Source: Sphingobacterium sp. UBA7855 | Lineage (GTDB): Bacteria; Bacteroidota; Bacteroidia; Sphingobacteriales; Sphingobacteriaceae | Length of the DNA: 64,000 nucleotides | Direction of reading: 5' to 3' | Assembly: GCA_002500745.1 (NCBI GenBank) | Contig: DLST01000018.1 | Span: 219,227 to 283,226 of the forward strand | Shown: piece after piece, positions 23,522 through 33,961 of the stretch | Layout of the letters: each line of letters begins with the position of its first letter | Numbering within the stretch: position 1 is the first letter of the stretch | Position numbers and translations under genes: made by a program | The notes under the pieces: model-generated | The model's database searches: none | What the model was told of the DNA's origin: nothing | What the model saw: only the letters and a program-made list of their open reading frames with translations

Positions 23522-26260
23522 TTACTTCGTAATGGTATATTTTCCCGAGCCCAATTTCAGTTCCACCTGCTCCTTGGTAGAAACCACAGCATCGCGATCC
23601 AGCTGCTTTCCATTGACCTGATAAGTTCCCTTTGGCAAAACCAATGTACATTGGCTATTGACAGGTATCTCTACTTGATAATTTCCTTTAGATTGTTCTC
23701 GGTTAAAATAAATTTTTCCATATGGACTTCTAAAACTTATCTCACAGTCTTTCAGTGCATCCAGCATTTTGGGCTCGATTCGAAAGTGTTTAAATGCGGT
23801 CGATCCTGCATCTTGCTGTATGCCACCCAAGCCGGTATGAAACCACTCCATCAGGTGGCCAAGCATAAAATGATTATTGGAGACGTTTGGAAGACCCGCC
23901 CAAGACTCGGTCAGTGCTGTGGCACCTTTTCGCAGCTGATATCCATATCCGGGCCGGTCATCACGATGGTGCATGGCATAAATCAGATCATCACGGTTGT
24001 TGGAGTGTAACACCTGTAGCAGGTAACGATGACCGATATCTCCCGCCGTCAACGCCGTATCATTTTGGCAAACCGTTGTTGTTAGTTTTTCAAAAACTGC
24101 CTGTTGGGCCTCCTGAGGTACCAGTCCAACATACAGTGGCATGGCCAGCGCTGTCTGACTACCGGAGCCATAGCTATGTTCCTGAGGTCGATAAAATTGT
24201 TGATTGAAGGCACTGAAAACGGCCTGCTGTAACGTCTCAAATTTTTCGGCATCTTCTTTTTGTCCAAGTAGCATAGCGATGTCTACCATGAGTTTCAAGT
24301 CATAGTAATAGATTGCCGTAGCCGTAATCCCGGGAGTAGTCAGCTGGGAAACACCGGGACGCTCCGGTCCCAAATCATACCAGTCACCCAAACCCTGTGT
24401 TAAAATATGTCCCTTCGCTTTTGTACCCAAATAATCGATATAACGGGTCATCATGGCATAATTATCGGCAAGAAAAGACTTGTTTCCATACCAGCGATAG
24501 GCATACCAGCCCAAGATAATCGAGCTGCTTCCCCACTCGGGTGAGTCCCTGAACATATCACCGCCCCAGTCAAACTGCACATATTCGGGCGCTATTTCAG
24601 GAACTAGACCATCCTTTGTCTGAGATTGCCGCATGTCCCGCAGCGACTTGGCAAACAGGCGTTCAGCATCAAAGTTAAATTGTACCGACGGCCCCATTAA
24701 ATGTAGCTGCTCCAGCCAGCCCAATTTTTCGCGGTGTGGACAATCGGTAAAGACACTGACCATATTACTCTTAATAGCCCAATTGATCAATCCATGGATC
24801 TGATTAAATAGCGTATCGGAGCTTTGAAAGCTTCCTACCTGCGCTGTACTATTCCGGATATGGGCCAACTGTATCGCATCCATCCGAACCGCTTTGCTAC
24901 CGGCAGGATGCAACTGAACTTCAGCATAGCGAAATCCATAATACGTAAAACGTGGCTGCCAGGATACCGTCCCATCGTTTGCAAAAATATATTGATAATA
25001 ATAAGGGCTTCCTGAATGCTTTTGACTAGGGCGGCCATCCGCGGTCAGCAATTCGGCCGGATACACCCGTACGGTATCTCCCGCTTGTCCTGTCATTTGC
25101 ATAGTGACAATGCCCGACGCATTCTGTCCAAAATCATAGGTGATCCGTTTTCCCCCATCAGCTTGCTGAAATCCAACAGGTGCGAAGCGCTGCATAATTT
25201 TTACCGGATCAATATCCTGAGCCCGTAGATGTGGTCCATCCGTTATGCGCGCTTGCTGCCAGTTCCTGTCATCGTAAACAGGGGCTGACCAATGATCAGG
25301 TAAAATCCGTGCATCGTAATCCTCGCCCCCATACATGCTGGAAAAAGTAATGGGTGACCGGTGTGTTTTCCAGCCTGCATCACTAACGATGATTTCTTGC
25401 GTCCCGTCCGTGTAGATATTGACGATCTTAAGTTTGAGCTTTGGTAGACCAAAAGCAACTTTATGTTTTTGAAATCGGCCTTTAATTGGTGGAATATAAT
25501 AAAACCCATTTCCTAATAGGGCAGCAATTGTATTCTTTCCCTGTTGCCAGGCTTGGGTAAGATCATAAACCACATAATAGGCTTCTTTGTCATATTTTGT
25601 CCACCCCGGCTGTAGCACTGCATCATCTACCCGCTTGCCGTTCAAGAGCAACTCGTAATGTCCCAGGCCTGCCACATAAGCAATCGAAGAACTGATCTTC
25701 TTTTTCACCTGAACTGATTTCCGGAAAACCGGAAGGTCATAACTTTTATCCAGGCGGAGCTTGCTGGAGCTTAGTGGCAGTGGATTGACCAATGAATCCG
25801 ATAATATATCTTTTGCAATCCATCGGGCATTGCCCCAATCTTCTGCATTCAGCAATCCCGTATGAAATCGTTGTACGGCGCTTGTTGCTGTCTCCTTTTT
25901 ATTATCACGAACGTGTATTCTGATGTAATAACTTGTACCCGTAGCTAAAGGATTTCCCTGGTATAACAAATTTAGGGATTGCTCTGCCGCTACCCATTGG
26001 GAATCCCAAAGCAAATCCTGCTTTGCAAAACGAGTGCTTTTACTGACCTCGATACGATAAGCTTGTTGTTGTACATCAAATTTATCGCTGTGCAATTGCC
26101 AGCTAAATGAAGGCTTTAATGTATTTATACCCAATGGGTTTTCGCGTCTTTCTATCAAAACACGCGTTACTGATAACTTAGCCATACCAACTAGGGGCAT
26201 AGCTAGCAATAACAGGAAAATGCTTCCTAAAACGATTCCCTGTTTTACAATATTCTTCAT
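23522..26260 (-). CDS. GH78 alpha-L-rhamnosidase, secreted
   Basis: Exported alpha-L-rhamnosidase of 912 residues. The ATG giving MKNIVKQGIVLGSIF is preferred because it opens the signal peptide (to GMAK). Five-domain GH78 architecture is visible: N-terminal fibronectin-like domain (VLIERRENPLGINTLKPSFSWQ), the beta-sandwich with ARWIAK and GLGHYELLLNGKRV, the Bac_rhamnosid domain (GGEDYDAR), and the (alpha/alpha)6 barrel with DCPHREKLGW at 506-515. GLGDWYDLGP follows, with AESWAGLP-type motifs and a C-terminal beta-sandwich. It removes terminal alpha-linked L-rhamnose. The gene follows GH28 by 39 bases. Confidence 0.92.
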   Translation of the reverse strand: MKNIVKQGIVLGSIFLLLLAMPLVGMAKLSVTRVLIERRENPLGINTLKPSFSWQLHSDKFDVQQQAYRIEVSKSTRFAKQDLLWDSQWVAAEQSLNLLYQGNPLATGTSYYIRIHVRDNKKETATSAVQRFHTGLLNAEDWGNARWIAKDILSDSLVNPLPLSSSKLRLDKSYDLPVFRKSVQVKKKISSSIAYVAGLGHYELLLNGKRVDDAVLQPGWTKYDKEAYYVVYDLTQAWQQGKNTIAALLGNGFYYIPPIKGRFQKHKVAFGLPKLKLKIVNIYTDGTQEIIVSDAGWKTHRSPITFSSMYGGEDYDARILPDHWSAPVYDDRNWQQARITDGPHLRAQDIDPVKIMQRFAPVGFQQADGGKRITYDFGQNASGIVTMQMTGQAGDTVRVYPAELLTADGRPSQKHSGSPYYYQYIFANDGTVSWQPRFTYYGFRYAEVQLHPAGSKAVRMDAIQLAHIRNSTAQVGSFQSSDTLFNQIHGLINWAIKSNMVSVFTDCPHREKLGWLEQLHLMGPSVQFNFDAERLFAKSLRDMRQSQTKDGLVPEIAPEYVQFDWGGDMFRDSPEWGSSSIILGWYAYRWYGNKSFLADNYAMMTRYIDYLGTKAKGHILTQGLGDWYDLGPERPGVSQLTTPGITATAIYYYDLKLMVDIAMLLGQKEDAEKFETLQQAVFSAFNQQFYRPQEHSYGSGSQTALAMPLYVGLVPQEAQQAVFEKLTTTVCQNDTALTAGDIGHRYLLQVLHSNNRDDLIYAMHHRDDRPGYGYQLRKGATALTESWAGLPNVSNNHFMLGHLMEWFHTGLGGIQQDAGSTAFKHFRIEPKMLDALKDCEISFRSPYGKIYFNREQSKGNYQVEIPVNSQCTLVLPKGTYQVNGKQLDRDAVVSTKEQVELKLGSGKYTITK

Positions 26261-26299
26261 TCTTTTTCTTTTTTCCCCGACTGTATTCATAACCAACTA

Positions 26300-27763
26300 T
26301 TAGGGCGATTCCGTGATGACACGTACGCGATCTTGTATCAGCCCCAATACATTGGTTGTTGAGATGCTTGTATCTTTACACAAAAAAACACTGTTTTTAA
26401 TCTTGATATTTTTAGCATCTTTAATCGACAGATATTGGTCTCCGCGTCCAAAAACACGATCAATAGATACGTTTTCCAAAACAGACTCCGGAATACCTTC
26501 GATCTTAATACAATTTTTAGCCGCATCAATATAGATATCCTTTATTTGGATATCCGAGAAACGTGGTGTCAGAGCGTTCTTTTGAACTTCGAAATCACGG
26601 CTAGCCTGATTGCCCACATGTTGGGCTTGTCCAAGCATATCCCAGCGTAAAGCTGATTCCACCTCCTGCATCCGGATACGCTCAAAGTGAATATCAGATC
26701 CGCCACCACCGCGTGGCCTTCTGGTCTTAAAACGGATGCCAACATTGGTTTTTCCAAACACACAATCATGGACATACACCTGCTTGGCCATGCCGGCAGT
26801 CTCACTACCGATTGTAAATCCACCATGACCTTTTTCGGAAAAGCAATAGCGGACAACTATATTTTCCGAAGGTCTATTTACCCGTAGTCCGTCGAACCCA
26901 CGTCCTGCTTTCACGGCAATACAATCGTCTCCAGTATTTAGGGTACAGTACTCCACAAGCACGCGGTTGCATGATTCAATATCGATCCCATCCCCACGTG
27001 GTATACCCATAGAATGGATGCGAACTCCACGGATCACGACATCCTCACAATAAGTGGGCACGATATTCCAAAAAGCAGTACGCTCGAGCGATACACCTTC
27101 AATCCAGACACTTTTGCAGTTAATAGGCGCAATGAGTGCCGGTGGGAAGATGAAATCTGCGGTCTTTCCATCGTAGATCCGTTGATCAACAGGCGTATTA
27201 CTATCGACAATATTTTCAATGACGTCATGCGTCATGGTTTTATTCCGGACGCTGCCTTCACCGGGGCCAATAATTCTACCTGATCCCGTGATGCCAATGT
27301 TTTCTGCCCCATTGGCATAAATACAAGCCCCCAAGCTATATAATTCTACTCCTTCGTTCCGTGTAAACACCACAGGCAGAAAATCATTGATTTCATGCTT
27401 AAATTCCAAAACGGAACCTTCATCCAATTTTAGATTAATATGGGACTTTAACGTAATCCGTCCTGTATGGTGATGTCCTTTCAGTACTAACGTACCTCCT
27501 CCCTGTGCCGCAAGCTGATCGAGCTTAGCCTGTATATTTTCAGCAGGCCCTGCAGTATCATGTCGCATTGGAAATGTCGGCCGCTGGACCTTCCATGCCG
27601 TAAAAGGGGATTGTATCTTCTCTGGCTCAAGAGGCATCTCTCCCGCTCCTACCTGATCGACACGTAACAGGGTCTCATCCAGCTGCTTTTCAACCGGAAT
27701 ACTTCGACATCCCTGCATCCCCAGTATGACCGCCACAAGTGATATTATCCAGTTTATTCGCAT
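26300..27763 (-). CDS. GH28 polygalacturonase-like lipoprotein
   Basis: Family 28 parallel beta-helix enzyme of 487 residues with a lipoprotein signal (MQGC, Cys-19), so probably membrane anchored. Catalytic motifs are GDGIDIESCN (257-266), NTGDDCIAVKAG (276-287), EKGHGGFTIGSE (310-321) and RFKTRRPRGGGG (344-355). The family hydrolyses alpha-linked galacturonic acid in pectin backbones. It overlaps the upstream xylose-isomerase-like gene by 10 bases and precedes the GH78 gene. An exo-acting or rhamnogalacturonan-specific role is possible. Confidence 0.9.
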   Translation of the reverse strand: MRINWIISLVAVILGMQGCRSIPVEKQLDETLLRVDQVGAGEMPLEPEKIQSPFTAWKVQRPTFPMRHDTAGPAENIQAKLDQLAAQGGGTLVLKGHHHTGRITLKSHINLKLDEGSVLEFKHEINDFLPVVFTRNEGVELYSLGACIYANGAENIGITGSGRIIGPGEGSVRNKTMTHDVIENIVDSNTPVDQRIYDGKTADFIFPPALIAPINCKSVWIEGVSLERTAFWNIVPTYCEDVVIRGVRIHSMGIPRGDGIDIESCNRVLVEYCTLNTGDDCIAVKAGRGFDGLRVNRPSENIVVRYCFSEKGHGGFTIGSETAGMAKQVYVHDCVFGKTNVGIRFKTRRPRGGGGSDIHFERIRMQEVESALRWDMLGQAQHVGNQASRDFEVQKNALTPRFSDIQIKDIYIDAAKNCIKIEGIPESVLENVSIDRVFGRGDQYLSIKDAKNIKIKNSVFLCKDTSISTTNVLGLIQDRVRVITESP

Positions 27764-28641
27764 TGAAACACCTGTTTTACGTAACGTGTATTTGCACCAA
27801 AATTTTCTTTAACAGCCCGTGGTGGTAGATTTGCGTCGCGCGACCGCTCGATCACGAGCCAACCACGCCAGCCCATACGATCTAAGGTTTGTTTTACCAG
27901 GGGCATATTTAGTCGTTTATTATTTTCGAGCCAGACACCGTCCTCATCCGTACAATGTATCTGACATATCCGCTTCTTCCCCAAAATAGTCAGCTCCTGA
28001 ATCAGATCACGTCCTTCTTTCAACGGATTGGAAAAATTAAAATAGATTTGGATATGTTTGGAACCAACCTCTTTTAAAAGACCGACTTCGCCTTTCGCGT
28101 CCAAAGCTGTTTCAATTCCGATCACCACACCCGCCTTTTTTGCCATCTCGCCAACCACACGAAGACGCTCCACGATAGCAGGTCGCAACTCAGGATACTT
28201 AACCAAATCGCACGTTACGCCCAAAGGCAAAAAAGCCACTTTAACGCCCATTTTCTGACAAGTGTCCAAACAGTCCCCTACCATCTGCTGATAAGTCGGC
28301 CTTGTTGCAAAGGACTGTGCATAAAAGCCGGTCATGGCCAATGAACAGATCGTTATTCCGGTTTCCTTTGCTTTGTCAAGAAAGGCCTTTCGTTGCGCAG
28401 GATCGCCTAACTTACTGTCAAAAGTAATCCGGTTACCCAGTCCGCCCATATCTACCTCCAACCCATCCGCTCCTATCTCTTTTGCTAAGTCAAACGCACT
28501 TAGTTTTTGCCGCTTTAAAATCATCAGATCGATTACGGCAACATTATAACGCTGCTTTGGTGCTGCAAAGAGAACAGAAGGCAGTGCTGCTACACCAATT
28601 AAGGCCAAGGTATTGCCTATAAATTTTTTTCGGTTCATCAT
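27754..28641 (-). CDS. Secreted xylose-isomerase-like TIM-barrel protein
   Basis: Protein of 295 residues in the AP-endonuclease-2/xylose-isomerase-like superfamily (sugar phosphate isomerase/epimerase type). The barrel begins YNVAVIDLMILKRQKLSAFDLAKEIGADGLEVDMGG. GVVIGIETALDAKG and IQIYFNFSNPL are its metal and substrate strands. The N-terminus is MNRKKFIGNTLALIGVAALPSVLFA, a hydrophobic export signal close to a Tat type (R-K rather than R-R). In PULs such exported barrel proteins are common but mostly uncharacterised. It overlaps the esterase gene by 4 bases and the GH28 gene by 10. Confidence 0.75.
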   Translation of the reverse strand: MMNRKKFIGNTLALIGVAALPSVLFAAPKQRYNVAVIDLMILKRQKLSAFDLAKEIGADGLEVDMGGLGNRITFDSKLGDPAQRKAFLDKAKETGITICSLAMTGFYAQSFATRPTYQQMVGDCLDTCQKMGVKVAFLPLGVTCDLVKYPELRPAIVERLRVVGEMAKKAGVVIGIETALDAKGEVGLLKEVGSKHIQIYFNFSNPLKEGRDLIQELTILGKKRICQIHCTDEDGVWLENNKRLNMPLVKQTLDRMGWRGWLVIERSRDANLPPRAVKENFGANTRYVKQVFQCE

Positions 28642-30056
28642 AGTTCAATCTGATATGATTTTAATACTACTTTCAATTGTTCCATCCCACGAATGGCGTT
28701 CTTTGGTAAGTCTTCACCTTTCTTTCCGAAACTGTATAATAATTCTTCAGGCTCGATCTGAATACCGGTCTCCGCGATGATATCGGCAGCTTTAGATTGA
28801 TCCAATTGAAAATGATCTGTTAGGAATTTGTAGAGTGCCTGCCTTTTGTTATAGCCAAAATCATGGCCTTCATCAGGAAAATGTGTATGTTGCACCTGAT
28901 TTTGCTGCCCATAATAACCGTAAATATGTTGCAGGTACGGAAAATCGTTGATTGCGGTCTCCTTCGTCCAATCCTGCCCATCGGAGATGATCAGCTGTGG
29001 TTTGGGCGCTGTCATCGCAGCCAGTTCGACATTATTGGTACCCCCACAGACAAAATGCACGGGCAGTCCACTCTCACAGGGGCATCCACCAAAGAAGTAG
29101 GATGACATCGCCACGACAGGGGCGACCAAAGTAAAACGATCGTCCAAGGCGGCCATTAAAATACTGTGACTACCTCCACCTGATCCACCACTGATACCTA
29201 CCCTGCTCCGATCGACTTGTGGCAGGCTCATAACATAGTCTAAAATGCGCTCGGCGCCCCAGGTCTGCATTAACATCGCCTCACTGCTGCGATGATCTGA
29301 ACCAGCAAACTGCAATAAAGACTCGCCCCAGGCAAATAGGTCATAGCTTACTGCCATACATCCCATTCGAGCTAAGGTGATAAATCTCTTTTGCGCATCC
29401 GAACGGTAGCGCTGCTGTGGCCAATGACCATCTGGAGAAAGCACAACTGGGATATTTTTCTTCTGTTTGAGCGGCGTATAGATACTGCCATTGATATAGA
29501 CCCCTGGTATAATTTCTAAGGCAAAATTCTGAACCTGGTAGTCCGCATAGCGACGTACCTTGCCTAATTGAATGGGTTGATTCGGTATACTTTTCAGCTT
29601 ATCCCAGTACATCGCTTGTCTCAACGCAACACGCAATTGATCTTTTCTCTTTTCCCAACTTGCCTGATCTGTATATTTTTTAGACAAGAGGTTCAGAAAA
29701 TCCCAGCCTTCCTGTGGTTTCCAGCGGTAATACTCGTATGATTTTAATTTATACGTATTAGGCTTTGCTTCCTCTTGCAGTTTAAAACCCGAAGGATACA
29801 GCAAATTGATTTCTGTACCGCCAAGATCTGCTCTCAACTTCCAAGGAGCATACTCCACTATAATGTTCTTGACCATCAGTGGATCATATTTGATCTTGAC
29901 CTGATAGCGCTCCTGCATTATCGCCAGAACTTTTTCTAGCGGTTGCTTAAATTTATGCTCATAATTCATTAAGCTGTCTTGACCTTTCACCATAAGCGAA
30001 ACGACACACAGGCATAAGGTGAAAATGAGCTTATTCTTCTTCTTTGACATATACAT
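28638..30056 (-). CDS. Alpha/beta hydrolase (esterase-like) with STN-like N-terminus
   Basis: Secreted protein of 472 residues (signal ends near VKGQ). Residues about 36-105 (FKQPLEKVLAIMQERYQVKIKYDPLM, then PSGFKLQEEAKPNTYKL) look like an STN domain, usually found in TonB receptors and FecR proteins. The C-terminal alpha/beta hydrolase shows the nucleophile elbow GISGGSGGGSH (Ser-292), DLFAWGES, and DEGHDFG holding His-398. Such enzymes deacetylate or demethylate plant polysaccharides. The alternative ATG two codons downstream is equally possible. It overlaps the preceding propeller gene by about 26 bases. Substrate inferred. Confidence 0.7.
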   Translation of the reverse strand: MYMSKKKNKLIFTLCLCVVSLMVKGQDSLMNYEHKFKQPLEKVLAIMQERYQVKIKYDPLMVKNIIVEYAPWKLRADLGGTEINLLYPSGFKLQEEAKPNTYKLKSYEYYRWKPQEGWDFLNLLSKKYTDQASWEKRKDQLRVALRQAMYWDKLKSIPNQPIQLGKVRRYADYQVQNFALEIIPGVYINGSIYTPLKQKKNIPVVLSPDGHWPQQRYRSDAQKRFITLARMGCMAVSYDLFAWGESLLQFAGSDHRSSEAMLMQTWGAERILDYVMSLPQVDRSRVGISGGSGGGSHSILMAALDDRFTLVAPVVAMSSYFFGGCPCESGLPVHFVCGGTNNVELAAMTAPKPQLIISDGQDWTKETAINDFPYLQHIYGYYGQQNQVQHTHFPDEGHDFGYNKRQALYKFLTDHFQLDQSKAADIIAETGIQIEPEELLYSFGKKGEDLPKNAIRGMEQLKVVLKSYQIEL

Positions 30057-31179
30057 TAGGATCTGGTTTTTTATATCCCTTTTTTATTGGCCATATGCCA
30101 TCCTTAATCGGGATTAACTTCACTTTCTTCGGATCTACGACGACATGTTTCATTTTCTTTCTACGCCAGGTGTAGCCAAAATGCAATAGCCCATCTTTAG
30201 TTTGAATCACTGCGGGATAAGAATACTGGCTGATTGGCGAATCCTCAAGAACAAGCGCAGCCTGCCAGTCCTTGCCATTTTTGGAAAAGGCAACATTTAA
30301 TGGGGTACGTGCGCCTTTAGCTAAGTTACCTTCCGGAAGCACGTGGTTATACACCAATACATGCCGTCCGTCACTTAGCGTTACGGCATCTGTACCCGAA
30401 TTATTATTGGGGAGCGTCGTTTTTTCCAGTGGGGTCCAGTGCTCACCCCAGTCCTTTGACCAGGATGTCACAACCGCACGGTTGCGTGTGCGCGCTAATA
30501 TTTGCAACCGGCCATTTCCGTGGTCAAGTATGCTCGGTTGTATGGCCTCCAGATTATCTGCACCACGGGCGATTGGACCTATCTTGCGCCAGGTCTTACC
30601 GAAATCCGAACTCGCTTCAAAATGTACGTTCCAGCCATTTCCTTCCGTGCTTGAAGGACTCAGCAAGGTGCCATTTTGCAAAAGAACAGGTTTGTTTTTC
30701 ACAGGTCCAATAAAGCCATCGGGCAATCGTTCGGCAGCAGACCAAGTCTTTCCGCCATCTTTGGAGCGTTTGAGCATGCCCCACCATTCCGATGGTTTGG
30801 GCCCAATTTTATAGAATAACAAGAGATCTCCGTTGGGTATTTGATATAAAACTGGGTTCCAGGTCGGCAAGCGCTTGCCATCTGGCTGTACACCATCCGC
30901 TGCCGACACTGGCGCTAACCAGTTGCCGTTTTCAAATCTACTCACATAGATTTCCACATCGGGATGACGTTCTTTCGTTCCACCAAAAAAGGCATATACT
31001 AGGCCTTGATCGGTCTCTGCCATGGTAGCCGAATGACAGGAAGGGAAAGATGCTGTATCATAAATAAACTCATCTTTTATGACTCCTTTTTGCCATTCTT
31101 TTAATGTCGGATTTTGTCCGTAAGAACACAAGGAATATAAAAACAATAGGGCTGTTGCTAATTTAATCTTTATCTTCAT
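30031..31179 (-). CDS. BNR/sialidase-like propeller, secreted
   Basis: Exported six-bladed propeller protein of 382 residues, started at the ATG giving MKIKIKLATALLFLY, the only start with a signal peptide (ends YGQ). The open frame extends 41 codons upstream into the GH78 gene but is not signal-like. Three Asp-box repeats are visible (SKDGGKTWS, SSDFGKTWR, SKDWGEHWTP), as in GH33 and related families. In pectin loci such proteins may cleave keto-deoxy sugars, rhamnosyl-glucuronate or other acidic residues. Exact family not resolved. It is 40 bases after the GH78 gene. Confidence 0.75.
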   Translation of the reverse strand: MKIKIKLATALLFLYSLCSYGQNPTLKEWQKGVIKDEFIYDTASFPSCHSATMAETDQGLVYAFFGGTKERHPDVEIYVSRFENGNWLAPVSAADGVQPDGKRLPTWNPVLYQIPNGDLLLFYKIGPKPSEWWGMLKRSKDGGKTWSAAERLPDGFIGPVKNKPVLLQNGTLLSPSSTEGNGWNVHFEASSDFGKTWRKIGPIARGADNLEAIQPSILDHGNGRLQILARTRNRAVVTSWSKDWGEHWTPLEKTTLPNNNSGTDAVTLSDGRHVLVYNHVLPEGNLAKGARTPLNVAFSKNGKDWQAALVLEDSPISQYSYPAVIQTKDGLLHFGYTWRRKKMKHVVVDPKKVKLIPIKDGIWPIKKGYKKPDPNVYVKEEE

Positions 31180-31219
31180 AAATGTATTTTTAATATTATA
31201 CATGTATACTAAATACTGC

Positions 31220-33961
31220 TTATAGTTTAATTTTGAATTGGTAATGTCCAGATCCAATAACGAACCAAGTGCCTGATTTTTCCTGTCGTAGAATCTGAAC
31301 ATCTTTATCGTTTTTTAATTTTCGGTTGCTTTCCAGAATCGTGGACAGTTCTGTCGTAGGCAGATAGATCTCTGCTCTGGTATTGGCCGGAATAGAAATC
31401 TTCCATTCGAAAGCCGATTTGCTTTTGCTCCAATTGGATTGAATGGTTCCATAAACACTTTTATAGCTTGCATCCACATGATCCAATCCTGCTACGACCT
31501 GCGGTTTCATGACAACAGTCTGAAAAGCATGCTCCTTTGATTTGATGCCCGCCAGATCCTCATAGAGCCATACCAAGAGATCGCCCAACATCATCACATG
31601 ATTTTGTGAGTTCATTTTGGGATGGGCAGTATTCCCATTCCACAACTCCCAAATTGTTGTGGCCCCATTTTCTACCATGTAACCCCAAGAAGGATAGGTC
31701 TTATTGGTTGCAATTTTATAGGCAAGATCCACACGACCTATTTTGGTCAGCGTGCGCATAATCCATTGTGTCCCGATAAGTCCTGTACTCAGGTGCCCCT
31801 GATTTTCTTTTTCGACAATCTCAACGATCCGATTACTGAGCTTTTCTCTATTCGCATCCTCTACCAATCCCAAAGACATTGGTAGTAGGTTATCGGTCAA
31901 TAAATTGCTACCATAATAGCCTGCATCGTGATAGAACGCGGTATTAAATGCTACTCTCATCTTCGCTGCACGATCCAAAAAGTTAGCTTGGTCCTGTCCG
32001 TTGCCGACGAGGACACTAAAGCGGGCCATGGTCTGTAGCAAATGATAGTAATAAGATGTCGCGATCAATGCGCTTGGATATTTTTTATCGGCAATCTTAC
32101 CTCTGCCGGCTTCAATGGTTACCGGTGGGAAACACCAATCTCCATAACTGTCCTTGGTAATGATACCGCCCGGGCCTGTATAACGGGCCTGCATATAATC
32201 CATCCATTTTTTCATGGCCGGATAATGTTTTTCCAAAATGCGTAGATCTCCGGTCTGCTGATAGAGCATATCGGTGATAAATAGGTATGTTCCTGGCCAG
32301 CTGATATTATCACTATAGTAGCGCCAGAAGGCTGGTGCAACGTCCGGTAACGCGCCATCCTCCTTTTGGGACAGCCGAATATCTTCGAGCCATTTATGAT
32401 AAAAATTGGCGTTATCAAAGAGGAAGTTCTCACCGTATGCACTGACTGGACGGTCACCCAACCAGGGCTGACGCTCATTGCGTTGAGGACAATCTACCGG
32501 AATACCTTTGTAATTGGAAGCGATACCCCACCATGCATTCTGATGAATCTGATTGATGAGTGTGTTGGAAGACACAAAGGTTCCTCCATCGGGTATATCG
32601 TCGTAGACAAAACGGCCAACAAAATTACTTTTTGAAGCTACACCCGGATAGCCGCTGACTTCGACATAACGAAATCCATGATAAGTAAATCGCGGCTCCC
32701 AGGTTTCCTTTCCGCCACCTTTTAATATATAATGGTCCGTTGCTTTCGCGTCACGCAGATTGGTCGTAAATAATTCGCCGTCTTCGGTCAAAGATTCTGC
32801 AAAACGGAATGTCACTGCTGTTCCACGCGTACCGGACACCGTCATCTTTACCCAACCCGAGAAATTCTGTCCGAAATCAAGGATGTATTTTCCTTCAGAT
32901 TTTTTGACGATCGAAACCGGTGCAATATCTCGCATCACCTTCATACCTTCCGACTGCGCTTCATAATTGCCACCGGGCTCCTGCACAAAAGCAGCCTTTA
33001 ACCATGTTTTATCGTCATAATCCGGATTTGCCCAACCCGTTAGTTCTTTTCTGGCATCATAATTCTCACCGTCATATTCGTTATTTGCCGTTATGGGTCC
33101 TTCGATCGTTCCTTTCCACGAATCATCGGTCTTAATGACCTCTGTTGAACCATCCGTATAAGTCAGCATAAGCTGCATCTGCATTTTTGGGAATCCAAAA
33201 GTTTTCACTTTATAGGGCTTTGCTTGACGCATGGCATAAAACCGTCCATTTCCCAAAATGACACCAAGCGCATGTTTACCCTGCGAAAGTGATTTTGTTA
33301 CATCCAAAACATTATATTTAATGTTCTTGGTATAATCCGTAGGCACTGGAGCCAGTACTTGATCCCCTATCTTCTTGCCGTCGATATATAACTCATAAAG
33401 TCCGAGCCCCATTACATAGGCTGTAGCCCGCTTAATCTGTTTGGTTGTTGTAAATTCCTTTCTGAAATAACGGGCAGCCAATTGACTAGTCCTTTCATTG
33501 TCTGATGGGAAATACTGATCAAAACCAATCCAGCGTCCTGTCCAATCTTTGTAATGCAGCAGCCCCATAGTCCAACCAGCCGGCTCAGACCAGCTACTTT
33601 CACCCTTATTCGTATACACTTTTACTTTCCAGAACACTTCCATGCGGCTCTGCAGAGCGCTGCCTGCATAAATAACATACGTGGAATTATTCGAAACCTG
33701 TTTCCCAGAATCCCAAAAATCGCCGATATTCTGATCCAGTTTTTCTTGTGAGGAAGCGACAAGTACCTGATAGGCTTCTTGTCGGATAGACCGCCCGCGG
33801 CCCTGCAATTGCCAGCTCAGTCTTGGAGCAATGACATCTATACCGATCGGATTCGAACGTAATTCAGTCCGCAGGTTTGCAACAGTGATCTGCGCTGTAG
33901 CCTGATGCCACAAGATCGACAAGAACATGGATAAAAAGGATGCAAGAGTATTAGCTTTCAT
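31220..33961 (-). CDS. GH78 alpha-L-rhamnosidase, secreted (second)
   Basis: GH78 enzyme of 913 residues with a signal peptide ending at ATAQ. The N-terminal fibronectin-like region (LRTELRSNPIGIDVIAPRLSW) and the carbohydrate-binding sandwich (GRWIGFDQYF, YELYIDGKKIGD) come first. The barrel carries the motif VDCPQRNERQPWLGD at 489-503 and TGLIGTQWIMRTL. A C-terminal beta-sandwich completes the protein. It is diverged from the GH78 at 23522 (Gln-Arg-Asn in place of His-Arg-Glu in the motif), so the two probably act on different rhamnosyl linkages. The gene overlaps the upstream GH2 gene by one base. Confidence 0.9.
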   Translation of the reverse strand: MKANTLASFLSMFLSILWHQATAQITVANLRTELRSNPIGIDVIAPRLSWQLQGRGRSIRQEAYQVLVASSQEKLDQNIGDFWDSGKQVSNNSTYVIYAGSALQSRMEVFWKVKVYTNKGESSWSEPAGWTMGLLHYKDWTGRWIGFDQYFPSDNERTSQLAARYFRKEFTTTKQIKRATAYVMGLGLYELYIDGKKIGDQVLAPVPTDYTKNIKYNVLDVTKSLSQGKHALGVILGNGRFYAMRQAKPYKVKTFGFPKMQMQLMLTYTDGSTEVIKTDDSWKGTIEGPITANNEYDGENYDARKELTGWANPDYDDKTWLKAAFVQEPGGNYEAQSEGMKVMRDIAPVSIVKKSEGKYILDFGQNFSGWVKMTVSGTRGTAVTFRFAESLTEDGELFTTNLRDAKATDHYILKGGGKETWEPRFTYHGFRYVEVSGYPGVASKSNFVGRFVYDDIPDGGTFVSSNTLINQIHQNAWWGIASNYKGIPVDCPQRNERQPWLGDRPVSAYGENFLFDNANFYHKWLEDIRLSQKEDGALPDVAPAFWRYYSDNISWPGTYLFITDMLYQQTGDLRILEKHYPAMKKWMDYMQARYTGPGGIITKDSYGDWCFPPVTIEAGRGKIADKKYPSALIATSYYYHLLQTMARFSVLVGNGQDQANFLDRAAKMRVAFNTAFYHDAGYYGSNLLTDNLLPMSLGLVEDANREKLSNRIVEIVEKENQGHLSTGLIGTQWIMRTLTKIGRVDLAYKIATNKTYPSWGYMVENGATTIWELWNGNTAHPKMNSQNHVMMLGDLLVWLYEDLAGIKSKEHAFQTVVMKPQVVAGLDHVDASYKSVYGTIQSNWSKSKSAFEWKISIPANTRAEIYLPTTELSTILESNRKLKNDKDVQILRQEKSGTWFVIGSGHYQFKIKL

